Source: Methanofollis sp. W23 (GTDB taxonomy: Archaea; Halobacteriota; Methanomicrobia; Methanomicrobiales; Methanofollaceae). From it: a DNA stretch of 64,000 nucleotides. The notes under the pieces were generated by a model, which ran no database searches, had not been told where the DNA came from, and saw only the letters and a program-made list of their open reading frames with translations. Each line of letters starts with the position of its first letter. Position 1 is the stretch's first letter. Location: the NCBI RefSeq assembly GCF_017875325.1, contig NZ_JAGGMN010000001.1:930001-994000 (forward strand), given 5' to 3'. Below, one piece after another: positions 25,767 through 34,991 of this stretch. Position numbers and translations under genes: made by a program.

Positions 25767-26487
25767 TGATGAGGGGGTTCACTTTTTTGGTAGCAGTGCC
25801 CCTTCTGAACGCTCACCTTCTCATATCAATCGCACAGGGGACGTTATAGAAAGTTCCTTCCGGTCGCATCCCCTGGATCCCCTGGATTGCGATTCGACGG
25901 AGAGAATTTGGAGAGTCTTTCTCCCCCTTTTTCACTTCAGGAGAGTCATTCTCCAGATCCAGCATTACCTCTTCTTATCTGATCCATGTCGAAAGATCTC
26001 CTCGCAATTTATTCGATATGGGGGTGGAAGGTTCGAAATCTGCTCTATTTGAAAGGAGATCTCAATGTTGCTGAAAACATCGGTATTCAAGCAAAGGTCG
26101 CATTTTCTTAATAATTGGCATACATATGGTCTGGGATCCAGACAATTATACGATAATTCCGAATTTAATCAAATCAAAAGTTTAAAAAGGAATTAATTCT
26201 AATTTTAATCGAAATTTAGGTAGATTAAATAAATAGTATATTCATATGATAGTTTGGCAATCCATGTGGCTCTACGATGGCGATTGCCTGATGTAGGAAT
26301 AATATAGTTTAAAAATCTGAAGATGAAGCGTTTTGAAAATTATATCCGAGAAATCCTTTCCGGAAAGACTCAAAGAAGGTAGAAAACACCTTAAAATTAT
26401 CAGTGGCAAATCTGAGAACTTGCAACAATTTGTATCTTACAGCATAGGTTAAGAGATACTCGATAATCATCGGAACGAGGAGAAAAT
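25767..26487. other. intergenic, AT-rich, promoter of the HEPN-helicase gene
   Basis: The first third (to about 26000) is GC-moderate with short inverted repeats (GGAGAG/CTCTCC type) and no coding character. From about 26090 the sequence is strongly AT-rich with several TATA-like tracts (for example about 26180-26250). No gene or RNA is recognised. It marks the boundary between the GC-rich flank and the low-GC two-gene block that follows. Confidence 0.4.
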
Positions 26488-29400
26488 TTGAACACACTTA
26501 TCCAGATGGCAACAGTGGAACTGGCTCAGTTTCTCGATTCAAAATTGCCGGATCAATCATCAGACTGGTGGCAGCAAAATGTTGTTGAGCGTCTCAGTTT
26601 TCAGCAGCAGAGGATTGTAGAGGAGCAGGGCTATACTTCTCTCCGACAACTTGACTTTGCAGCGCTCTTGAGGGTGCTGGACCAGAACTGGTACGAACTT
26701 TCCACCACACTTCTCCTGCCCCGTGAAGGTCGAAGTTGGGTAAAGGAACTTCAGACCGTACGTAATAAATGGGCTCATCTATCTTCAGAAGCGATAGAAG
26801 CGATGCCCGTAAGCGAGAGGTATCGAGATGCAGATACTCTGGATCACCTTCTGATGATGATTGAGGCATCGGAAGATTCCCTGAAAGCGGTAGAATCATT
26901 CAAAGCGGCGGCAGTCAGTGCAATGGCAAGAGCCAATTCTGGTGATACCCCGGCACCTGTCCCATCATCAAGCACACTGTCTTCGTGTGAACATCCTGAT
27001 GTTCCTGTACCTGATACGAATGTTCCTCTTCCTCTCGCTTCGAAGTTCCAGGTGGGTAATCTGGTCTCCTTGCGTTCGAACCCCGAAAAAGTGGTGCCAG
27101 TGATCGAAGTTATCCCTGGTGGCGGCGAGTGCCGTTATCGCGTTTTTCAGGATTCTAACGTGGCTACTTACTATGAAAGCCAGTTAGAAACAGTATCTAG
27201 CGCGAGTGATGATCGCAAGATTTTGACGGCCAGTGAAGTACACGCCTATCTGACAAGCATCCAGATCCTGTCACCTTCTACTGCCAACCTCTTTTCTCTG
27301 CGTGCGGGACGGGTTCAGTTTGTACCATACCAATATCGACCCGTCCTGAAGATGATCCGGGCCGACCGTCCTCGCCTCTTGATCGCTGATGAAGTAGGAG
27401 TTGGCAAAACCATTGAAGCGGGCCTTATTATTAAGGAACTGCAGGCAAGAATGGATCTGTCCTCTGTCCTGATCATCTGTCCCCGGGCACTTGTCGCTGA
27501 ACGAAAGTGGGATCTGGAGATGAAGCGTTTTGATGAAGACTTCACTACTCTCAACGGAGATCTTCTCAGACATTGTCTTCAGGAAACTTCTGTTGAAGGA
27601 GAGTGGCCTGAGAAGTACGCAAAGGCTATTTTGCCTTTTTCACTCTTCGACCAAAGACTTCTGTTCGGATCCCAGCGGTCGGGTCGGCAGAAGAAACAGG
27701 GTTTACTGGCTCTTGATCCCCCACCGAAATTCGATCTGGTCATCGTTGACGAAGCCCACCACATACGAAATCCAGAGACCTATCTGCATCAGGGAATACG
27801 TTACTTCTGCGACAATGCCGAGGCCGTTCTTTTCCTCACTGCCACACCTGTTCAACTGAGCAGCCAGGATCTCTACACCCTGCTCAATGTATTGAGACCC
27901 GACCTGGTAATTGACTCGGTCAGTTATGACCAGATGGCAGAGCCGAATTTTTATATTACAGAGGCGGCGCAGTTCTGTCGCAGAGGGGAGGAAGGCTGGC
28001 AGGAAAAAACCCTTTCCTCCCTCGACAAGACTGCCCAGACCACATGGGGTCGATGGTTTCTGCGAGAATCAGTTGAATTCCAGACAGTCTATGATCGTCT
28101 GCAGGAAAAAATGCTCACTGATACTGACAGGGTTCAACTGACCCGTTCTGTCGAAGAACTATATACATTCAGTTCGATGATCAACCGTACTCGCCGGCGT
28201 GATATCGGGGAATTTACCACACGTAAACCTGAAACAGTGATCGTCGAATTTACCCTTGCACAACAGGAGCTTCATGACAGTCTTCTCGACATAATCAAGC
28301 GGATCTTATCCTACAGCCACGACCAACAGAACGTAAAGTTTATGATGACGACTATTCGCCGGCAAGCGGCGAGTTGTCTCTATGGGCTGGCCCCACTCCT
28401 CGAAGACATCCTGAATGGTCACCTCGACAGACTTGAGTTTATGGAGGTGAGTGACAGTGATGATGAACCTGATCTAGGCTTCATTGACGTGTTGCGAGCA
28501 GACATTGAGGTTTTGCTGGAGAAAGCCCGGAATTTAGATGATCATGATCCCAAAATCGAGGCTTTTGTCAGGATCATCACAGAAAAGAATACCTTGCCAA
28601 ACAATAAAATTTTGGTTTTCAGCACATTCCGCCACACCCTGATCTACCTGACCGAATATGTGAAACACACGGAACTACGCTATGGACTGATTCATGGTGA
28701 TGTCCCTGATGAAGAACGTGCTGATCTGCGCCGCCGGTTTGCTTTACCCAAAGAAGACCCTCTGGCCATCGATATTCTCCTGTCTTCGGAGGTGGGTTGT
28801 GAAGGTCTTGACTTCCAGTTCTGTGATTTCCTCATCAATTATGATATCCCATGGAACCCTATGCGAATCGAACAGCGTATCGGCCGTATCGATCGCCACG
28901 GGCAGAAGAGCGAGACTATCGCCATTGTCAACTTTGTCACACCTGGTACCATTGATGCTGAGATCTACGTGCGTTGCTTATGGCGTATCGGTGTTTTTCA
29001 GCATTCTGTTGGGGGGAACGAGGAGATCCTTGGGGATATCACCCGAAAAATCCACGAAATTGCCGATCGGTTTTCCCTGACCGAGGAAGAACGCGAAAGC
29101 AGGCTTCGCCAGCTTGCAGACAACAGCATCCGCCGGATCCAGGAGGAACAGGAACTTGAAACAAGACAGTCCGAACTGATCGGACTGAATGTTCCAAATC
29201 ACACTTGGCTTCAGGAAATCGAGGAAGCTGAAAGTTACTGGTTATCTCCTGAAGGGATTCAGCAGTGTGTATCAAGTTATCTCGCAGCACGGGTTGGCAC
29301 TGAAACAGAGCACCTGCTTGGAGAAAAGGCAAACAAGACTTTACGGCTCAATATAGAGGCCAGATCTAGATTGCTCGATGATTACAAACGTCTGCCTCGC

Positions 29401-30084
29401 TCTTCAGAACCTGTCGCTCGAGAGTGGGAGAAGTGGCTCAAGGGCGATCAGCCTACATTGTCAGTAACCTTTGATCAAAAAGCAGCGGTGGAGGATACAA
29501 AAATTGTGTATCTCTCAGTAGTCCACCCGCTGGTCAGGCAGGCGGCCCATTTCCTACAACCCGGCCAGGTGGTCTACACTATGCTTTCTGCGCAGAGTGC
29601 AGAGGCCTCACCTGGCACCTATCGTTTCGGGATTTACCTCTGGAAAAAGCAGGGCGTGAAGCCCGATGAGGAACTCGTCCCGGTGGCTTCTGATCCAGCG
29701 ATTGAAGGAGTCATGCTTTCGATCCTGCGGTCTGCTACAGAACTCAAAGATGCCCAACTCCTTGACCCTGTTGAATTCGACGCTTTAGAGGCCAGACACT
29801 ACACCAAGTGGAATGCTGCACGGGCGGATCACATTGCCGAAAACCGTCAGCAGGTCGAGCACCGGATCCAGAGCTTGAATGTGAGTCATCAGGCACGATG
29901 TAAGACAATTAAGGACCAACTCGAGGGAACCTCGAATGAGAAGATCAGGTTGATGAAACAGGGCGAACTGACAAGAGCGAACGCTGATTTTGAGAGGCGT
30001 ATGAAGGATCTTCGACAAGCAGCAAGCAGCGGGGACATCCACGCCACTGCGGTGATGTTTGGGATCATTCAGATTCAGGAATGA
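26488..30084 (+). CDS. SNF2-type helicase with N-terminal Swt1-like HEPN domain
   Basis: This 1198-residue protein starts with an Swt1-type HEPN region: residues about 1-140 including VRNKWAHLSSEAI and RYRDADTLDHLLMMIEA, with the RxxxxH-like core RNKWAH at 92-97. A low-complexity Pro/Ser linker follows, then a RapA/DrmD-like SNF2 helicase: DEVGVGKT at 301-308, DEAHH near 421, LTATPVQLSSQD, and EQRIGRIDRHGQ near 794. The last ~250 residues form long helices. The start is TTG 26488 behind GAGGAG; ATG 26506 is an alternative. HEPN domains can be RNases, so the protein could couple DNA translocation to RNA cleavage or bind a partner through HEPN. It forms a low-GC block with the next gene. Confidence 0.82.
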   Translation: MNTLIQMATVELAQFLDSKLPDQSSDWWQQNVVERLSFQQQRIVEEQGYTSLRQLDFAALLRVLDQNWYELSTTLLLPREGRSWVKELQTVRNKWAHLSSEAIEAMPVSERYRDADTLDHLLMMIEASEDSLKAVESFKAAAVSAMARANSGDTPAPVPSSSTLSSCEHPDVPVPDTNVPLPLASKFQVGNLVSLRSNPEKVVPVIEVIPGGGECRYRVFQDSNVATYYESQLETVSSASDDRKILTASEVHAYLTSIQILSPSTANLFSLRAGRVQFVPYQYRPVLKMIRADRPRLLIADEVGVGKTIEAGLIIKELQARMDLSSVLIICPRALVAERKWDLEMKRFDEDFTTLNGDLLRHCLQETSVEGEWPEKYAKAILPFSLFDQRLLFGSQRSGRQKKQGLLALDPPPKFDLVIVDEAHHIRNPETYLHQGIRYFCDNAEAVLFLTATPVQLSSQDLYTLLNVLRPDLVIDSVSYDQMAEPNFYITEAAQFCRRGEEGWQEKTLSSLDKTAQTTWGRWFLRESVEFQTVYDRLQEKMLTDTDRVQLTRSVEELYTFSSMINRTRRRDIGEFTTRKPETVIVEFTLAQQELHDSLLDIIKRILSYSHDQQNVKFMMTTIRRQAASCLYGLAPLLEDILNGHLDRLEFMEVSDSDDEPDLGFIDVLRADIEVLLEKARNLDDHDPKIEAFVRIITEKNTLPNNKILVFSTFRHTLIYLTEYVKHTELRYGLIHGDVPDEERADLRRRFALPKEDPLAIDILLSSEVGCEGLDFQFCDFLINYDIPWNPMRIEQRIGRIDRHGQKSETIAIVNFVTPGTIDAEIYVRCLWRIGVFQHSVGGNEEILGDITRKIHEIADRFSLTEEERESRLRQLADNSIRRIQEEQELETRQSELIGLNVPNHTWLQEIEEAESYWLSPEGIQQCVSSYLAARVGTETEHLLGEKANKTLRLNIEARSRLLDDYKRLPRSSEPVAREWEKWLKGDQPTLSVTFDQKAAVEDTKIVYLSVVHPLVRQAAHFLQPGQVVYTMLSAQSAEASPGTYRFGIYLWKKQGVKPDEELVPVASDPAIEGVMLSILRSATELKDAQLLDPVEFDALEARHYTKWNAARADHIAENRQQVEHRIQSLNVSHQARCKTIKDQLEGTSNEKIRLMKQGELTRANADFERRMKDLRQAASSGDIHATAVMFGIIQIQE

Positions 30085-30087
30085 GAT

Positions 30088-30210
30088 ATGAGAGGGGAAA
30101 AACCGTATTACAGTTTTTACGTTTCAATCAGGGAGCCACGTACTGAGAATGAACATTTTGAATTCAGAGTCTTTCAGTTGACCCAGAGTGAAGAACATGA
30201 GAGTCAGTGA
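30088..30210 (+). CDS. possible 40-residue small protein between helicase and ATPase genes
   Basis: The ATG lies 4 bp after the helicase stop and the frame ends at TGA 30208-30210, overlapping the beginning of the ATPase gene. The translation looks protein-like (EKPYYSFYVSIREPRTENEH, then FEFRVFQLTQSEEHES) and is acidic at the end. It could be a small subunit or simply a coupling leader that brings ribosomes to the ATPase start. Support is limited to position, overlap and residue composition. Confidence 0.35.
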   Translation: MRGEKPYYSFYVSIREPRTENEHFEFRVFQLTQSEEHESQ

Positions 30211-33200
30211 TCAACAGAATTACATTACACAAATACGGAATGATTTTGAAGCAAGTCAGCGTGTCAAGGACAGCCTAAATTCTTCAATTCATGCCCTTGC
30301 TGACGATTTATACAGCAAGGATACCCATTTTATCTTTGAGTTAATCCAGAATGCAGAAGATAACTCATACAATGTATTGGAGCCATCTCTGTCCTTTCAA
30401 TTGGTGAGATCTGATCCGACCGGGACGCCGGTTTCAGATGGAGCGTTGATCATTCAAAATAACGAGGTCGGTTTTTCCTCAGAAAATGTGAGTGCGATCT
30501 GTAAGGTCGGTCAGTCCACAAAGACTGACAAGACCCAGGGATATATTGGAGAGAAGGGGATTGGTTTTAAATCCGTATTCAGGGTGACAACAGATCCTCA
30601 TATTTTTTCCAACGGCTACAGGTTCCGCCTGCCTGAGCATGACGAGAAAACAGAGTTGGGATATATCGTGCCCCTATGGGTCGATGAAATTCCTGACAGT
30701 CTCAATACATCCGGGACTACGATTATCCTGCCCCTCAACAAAAGTGATTTTTCTTATGAATCCATCGAGAAGATGCTCAGAGATATCGATCCGGTAACCG
30801 TTCTATTCCTGTCGAAACTGAAAAAAATAGTTATAGAAACAGAAACTGGGTACAGGCTCTCGATACGGAAAGATGATAGCAGAGCACCGTGTGTTCAGGT
30901 TATAGTCGAAGGAAATGATCAGGGAGATTCATTCCAGCGCACGCAAGAATTCATCGTGCACACCAGATTGTTTCATAAACCAGACAATATTTCCTCAGAA
31001 AAACGAAACCGGATTGATGAAAGAGACGTTTCAATTGCCCTCCCCCTTGATAACGAGGCCCGAAGTGCCGGCAAGGTTTTTGCCTATCTTCCCGTGCATG
31101 AAGATACTGGCCTGCCATTCCTGCTCAACGCCGATTTCTTGCTGTCAAGTTCCCGCGAGGCCATCCATGAGGGTGACCCATGGAACCAGTGGCTTCGAGA
31201 TTGTATTCCTGAAGTCTTTGTCGAGGCATTTGAGAGATGTCTGGATATCGATGAATTCCGCGAGAGAGCTTACGGTTTTATTCCCCTTGAATCCCATGCG
31301 ACATTCTTCGAGCCTGTCGTGAGCTCAATTCAGAACGCATTGAGTGATCGAGAAATTGTTCTGACTGAGCCTGAAGGGAAAAAGTGCAAGCCCTCGGAAG
31401 CATGGACTGCGGGAAAGAACTTCCGTTCTTTGCTTTCAGAACAGTCGTATCCAGAGGCATTATTAACTACCCGGCTTGTTCTGCAGGGAATTGAGAAATA
31501 TAAAAAACAACTTCAGTTTATCGGGGTCAGTGGTTACACAGTCGATATTGTCAGGCAGTGTTTTCTGGACAGAGAGTGGATAGAAGAGCACGATATTGAT
31601 TGGATAATCAAGAGTTACCAGTATCTCTCATCTCAAAAGAGCCTCTCAAAAGACACTTTGGCAGGTTGTCCAATTGTTCCGGTAGAGACAGAAAGCGGCA
31701 CACGCTTTTCCTGCGATAGCGAGCAGCCAATCTATTTTGAGTGCGATGATGAATGTGAGAAGATATTAGGCGATGTCCCCAAGTGTGCTCGGGTAAAACT
31801 GGCCTTTTTGCAGAAGGAGTTTTACACCAGAGTAAAGGATAACACAGAGATCTGTGAATGGATGAGTAAAACACTGGAGATTCATCCATTCTCAAAGCAA
31901 AATTATGCAATAGATGTCCTGCAGTGGTTAAAAAAGCATTATCAAGAGATATCTGATGATGACCTTGTATCTGCAACGATCTTTCTCTCGCAGTTCGCCA
32001 GCACTGATATTGATTTCACAGATATTCCTGTATTGCTCTCAGATAACAGGAAGATGCTGCTTTCACAGGCGAAAGCTCTGCATGAAATTCAGGTAGTGGT
32101 AACACCGGAAGCACTTGACCCTGAAACAGGATGGCAAAATATCTTTGCGACAGAAGAGGATAGGAAACATCTTGTCTCACTTTCGGACCATTACATTAAA
32201 AATAGCAATGATGGGGATTCATCTGCCGACCTTGAAAAATTATGGTCTAGAATTGGAGTTACATGCTATCCTTTACCTATAATACACGAGGACGATGAAT
32301 ATGGTACACTAACAAAATACGAAGATGAACATATTAATGATAATTATTCACTATATAAAAAATGGATATCCAATTGGCGGCCATTTGAATCCTTGAAATC
32401 ATTTCAAACGCTTGATGAAATTGCAAAGATCAGATTTTCACAGAGTTTAATCAACTGGTTGAAGCATCAAAATAAGAATACACCATGGTTGCAGACCATA
32501 GTAGAGTATTTCTACTATTCTCAGAGAGTATCAAGATACGATTCCGAAATTGTTTTCGCGCTAAAAAATACTTCCTGGCTACCCACAACAAAAGGTTATG
32601 TTCGTCCTGACCAGGCGTTCCTTCCTCTCCCGCAGATCCGAGAAATTTTCGGTGATACGGCCCCGTATTTTGAGGACGAACTTCCCGAACATGTTGTTCA
32701 ACTCCTTGGAATCAGGACACAGGCAACCGCCGGGGAATTGATCACCCTCCTGGAACAGAAGTCGCACGATGGATCTGGATCAAGAGATTTTGCAGAGAGG
32801 GTGTACCGATATCTTGCCTCTCTCAATCTTGATTTTGAGCTGACCCAACGATTCAAAAAAGGCAATCTCATCCTTATACCTCAGGAAGCAACAACTCCAA
32901 GATGGGCTTCAGTTGATCAAGTTATCTGGAATGATCACAGTGAGGTGCTGGGTGACGAGTTCTTCTACCTCAAAAAATACTATCCAGATCTCGAAAAATT
33001 CTTTGTAGAGACCCTCTCTGTCAAGAAGGATGTTGACACCGAATGTTTTGCCCGGCGGTGGTTGTGCCTTCAGAACGAATCGAACCGTGACAATCAGAGA
33101 ACCGAAAAGATTCTGACCACGATTTATCAGAGGATTCGTCATGTCTGCACAATGAGTAATCAGAAACGCCCGGCTTGGTGGGATGAATTCAAGCGCGAAG

Positions 33201-34645
33201 TGAAAGTATGGACCGAAAATTCAACTTTTGAACAACCGGCATCGGTTTATATCCCTGATGACGGCGAGTTGAAACAGATCTTTCAAAACAATGAGATCGA
33301 CCTGGTATGGTATCCCCACAGGGCCTCTCATTTAGATTGGGAAAATGTGTGTCAGACCCTTGGACTCAGATATCTTTCAGATGCATTAACCTGCTCAGTG
33401 GCGGGCAATGCAGAGTACGTACCCAGAACCAAACCTGAACTGCTGACCGATCCCGCAAAAATCCTCATTGCAACCTGGATCTTTGAGAAATATCAGAATG
33501 ATTACAAAAAATTGCTCGATAGAGATGTTCTTGGATCGCTCCTGAACACGACCGAGGCTCTGACCGATGACCTGAATGTGATCTATTGCTTAGAATATAC
33601 CAAGGTCAAAAAGTCTTGCGATGCATTCTGGGATGTCGATTCAGGCAGGCTACTAATTTCAAAGACCTCATGTGGGCGCACCAAAAACGCTGTTGCAAGG
33701 GCACTTGCTCGCGGGTTAATGCCGAACCATGCCTCCATGGAATTATCTAACTGGATCGAACTGGTTCTTGGAGAGGATGATTGGGAATTCAGAATTCAGG
33801 ATAATAATTGGAACATCCCAGATGAGATCAAGGAGTGGATGGATTCCCGGAGAGAAGATCAGATTGTCCTCGTTCCAGAACCCGAGACTCCCGGGATGAC
33901 CGATAGAGGTCAGGATGAAAATATACCCTGTCCCCCCCCTGCAGAGGCTGTATCCACAGGAATCCTTTCCAGCGAAGGGAGCGCCCCGACATATCATACC
34001 CCCAGCGACAGAACTGCAAACGATGACCTCAGCCAGAATTATGGTGATGGGAGTTATGAAGGAATGAAATCGCCGTCTTGCTCGGGGTCGGGGACGAATC
34101 AGCCCCTGGTGGAGCATCACAATCCTCTGGTAGTTGAACTTCCAGAACATGAGTCCCGTCATCCAGATTTCAGGGCCACACATGTTGAACAGATGGCTGC
34201 AAACGCTCCACTCCGGATCTCTGAAGTGCGAGAACGTTCAGTATCAGTAGGTCTGGATGACGTCAAACTGGAAGCTGAGCAATATCTCCGCGACCAATAT
34301 ACAAATGAAGACGGTGTGATGATCTGTCAGATCTGCAAAAACGTGCTTCCCTTCAAACTTGACGATGGATCCTACTATACAGAGAAGGTTGAATTTTTAA
34401 CCGATCTGAAGAAACGTCATTATCAGAACTATCTGGCGTTATGCCCCAACCACAGTGCGATGTTTCAACATGCGAACGCATCGCGTGATGTGATGGGGGA
34501 GTTGTTTGAAAAGATGCAGGGGAATGAAATGGAGATCGTTCTTGCGAAGAAACCCAGAAAACTCTATTTCACGAAAACCCATATTGCGGACCTAAAGGCT
34601 GTGATCGCCTCTGAAAAATCATCACATGGAGAGGAGCAAGATTGA
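30188..34645 (+). CDS. giant sacsin-type GHKL ATPase with C-terminal Cys/His domain
   Basis: This 1485-residue protein has an N-terminal HSP90-like (sacsin-type) ATPase: DTHFIFELIQNAEDNSY near 46-62, then GYIGEKGIGFKSVF near 118-131 and the YLPVHEDTGLPFLLNADFLL region near 300-320. The middle 900 residues have no motif I can name. A Ser/Pro/Asp-rich linker (about 1225-1340) leads to a terminal domain with CQICKNVLPF (about 1379) and ALCPNHSAMF (about 1417), giving C-x2-C and C-x2-H pairs like an HNH or zinc-finger nuclease module. Start candidates are GTG 30188 and ATG 30197. Large ATPases of this kind occur in archaeal and bacterial defence islands. Pairing with the HEPN helicase suggests one system. 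Confidence 0.8.
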   Translation: MKNMRVSDQQNYITQIRNDFEASQRVKDSLNSSIHALADDLYSKDTHFIFELIQNAEDNSYNVLEPSLSFQLVRSDPTGTPVSDGALIIQNNEVGFSSENVSAICKVGQSTKTDKTQGYIGEKGIGFKSVFRVTTDPHIFSNGYRFRLPEHDEKTELGYIVPLWVDEIPDSLNTSGTTIILPLNKSDFSYESIEKMLRDIDPVTVLFLSKLKKIVIETETGYRLSIRKDDSRAPCVQVIVEGNDQGDSFQRTQEFIVHTRLFHKPDNISSEKRNRIDERDVSIALPLDNEARSAGKVFAYLPVHEDTGLPFLLNADFLLSSSREAIHEGDPWNQWLRDCIPEVFVEAFERCLDIDEFRERAYGFIPLESHATFFEPVVSSIQNALSDREIVLTEPEGKKCKPSEAWTAGKNFRSLLSEQSYPEALLTTRLVLQGIEKYKKQLQFIGVSGYTVDIVRQCFLDREWIEEHDIDWIIKSYQYLSSQKSLSKDTLAGCPIVPVETESGTRFSCDSEQPIYFECDDECEKILGDVPKCARVKLAFLQKEFYTRVKDNTEICEWMSKTLEIHPFSKQNYAIDVLQWLKKHYQEISDDDLVSATIFLSQFASTDIDFTDIPVLLSDNRKMLLSQAKALHEIQVVVTPEALDPETGWQNIFATEEDRKHLVSLSDHYIKNSNDGDSSADLEKLWSRIGVTCYPLPIIHEDDEYGTLTKYEDEHINDNYSLYKKWISNWRPFESLKSFQTLDEIAKIRFSQSLINWLKHQNKNTPWLQTIVEYFYYSQRVSRYDSEIVFALKNTSWLPTTKGYVRPDQAFLPLPQIREIFGDTAPYFEDELPEHVVQLLGIRTQATAGELITLLEQKSHDGSGSRDFAERVYRYLASLNLDFELTQRFKKGNLILIPQEATTPRWASVDQVIWNDHSEVLGDEFFYLKKYYPDLEKFFVETLSVKKDVDTECFARRWLCLQNESNRDNQRTEKILTTIYQRIRHVCTMSNQKRPAWWDEFKREVKVWTENSTFEQPASVYIPDDGELKQIFQNNEIDLVWYPHRASHLDWENVCQTLGLRYLSDALTCSVAGNAEYVPRTKPELLTDPAKILIATWIFEKYQNDYKKLLDRDVLGSLLNTTEALTDDLNVIYCLEYTKVKKSCDAFWDVDSGRLLISKTSCGRTKNAVARALARGLMPNHASMELSNWIELVLGEDDWEFRIQDNNWNIPDEIKEWMDSRREDQIVLVPEPETPGMTDRGQDENIPCPPPAEAVSTGILSSEGSAPTYHTPSDRTANDDLSQNYGDGSYEGMKSPSCSGSGTNQPLVEHHNPLVVELPEHESRHPDFRATHVEQMAANAPLRISEVRERSVSVGLDDVKLEAEQYLRDQYTNEDGVMICQICKNVLPFKLDDGSYYTEKVEFLTDLKKRHYQNYLALCPNHSAMFQHANASRDVMGELFEKMQGNEMEIVLAKKPRKLYFTKTHIADLKAVIASEKSSHGEEQD

Positions 34646-34991
34646 ATCGTTCTCTCCCATAATTTTCTCTATAATTTTCCGTGATCTGAGCAAAATAGAC
34701 AATCTGGTTGTTTAAAAATCATATGATAATCTATCTTAAAGGTCATCCAGAAACTCTCTTTCCCACACCCACCACTGAAGATAGAGACAAATGATGGTGT
34801 AAAACCCTCAACTCTTCGCAGGTACTGTTTCTTACTAATCTTCATAGGTGGAGGGAGGCCGGGGGGCGCTCGCCCCCCGGTGGAAGACATGCGTTCAGAA
34901 TTCCTGGAATAAAGGTGTTTGATCAGGAAGATGATTCATATCCCCGATACTTTTGGATACCCGAAACTAAGATGACATCATCTTCTCCCGA
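34646..34991. other. intergenic with hairpin repeat; convergent ends of ATPase and jetC
   Basis: The ATPase gene (plus) and jetC (minus) converge here. The stretch holds copy B of the dispersed hairpin element (34741-34885). The remaining sequence has no coding character. Confidence 0.45.
34741..34885 (+). repeat. dispersed hairpin element, copy B
   Basis: The element opens with GGTCATCCAGAAACTCTCT and ends in a perfect 10-bp hairpin, CCGGGGGGCG (34859-34868), 2-base loop, CGCCCCCCGG (34871-34880), followed by TGGA. Order and landmarks match copy A at 8191-8313; the spacing is about 20 bp longer. Confidence 0.5.
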
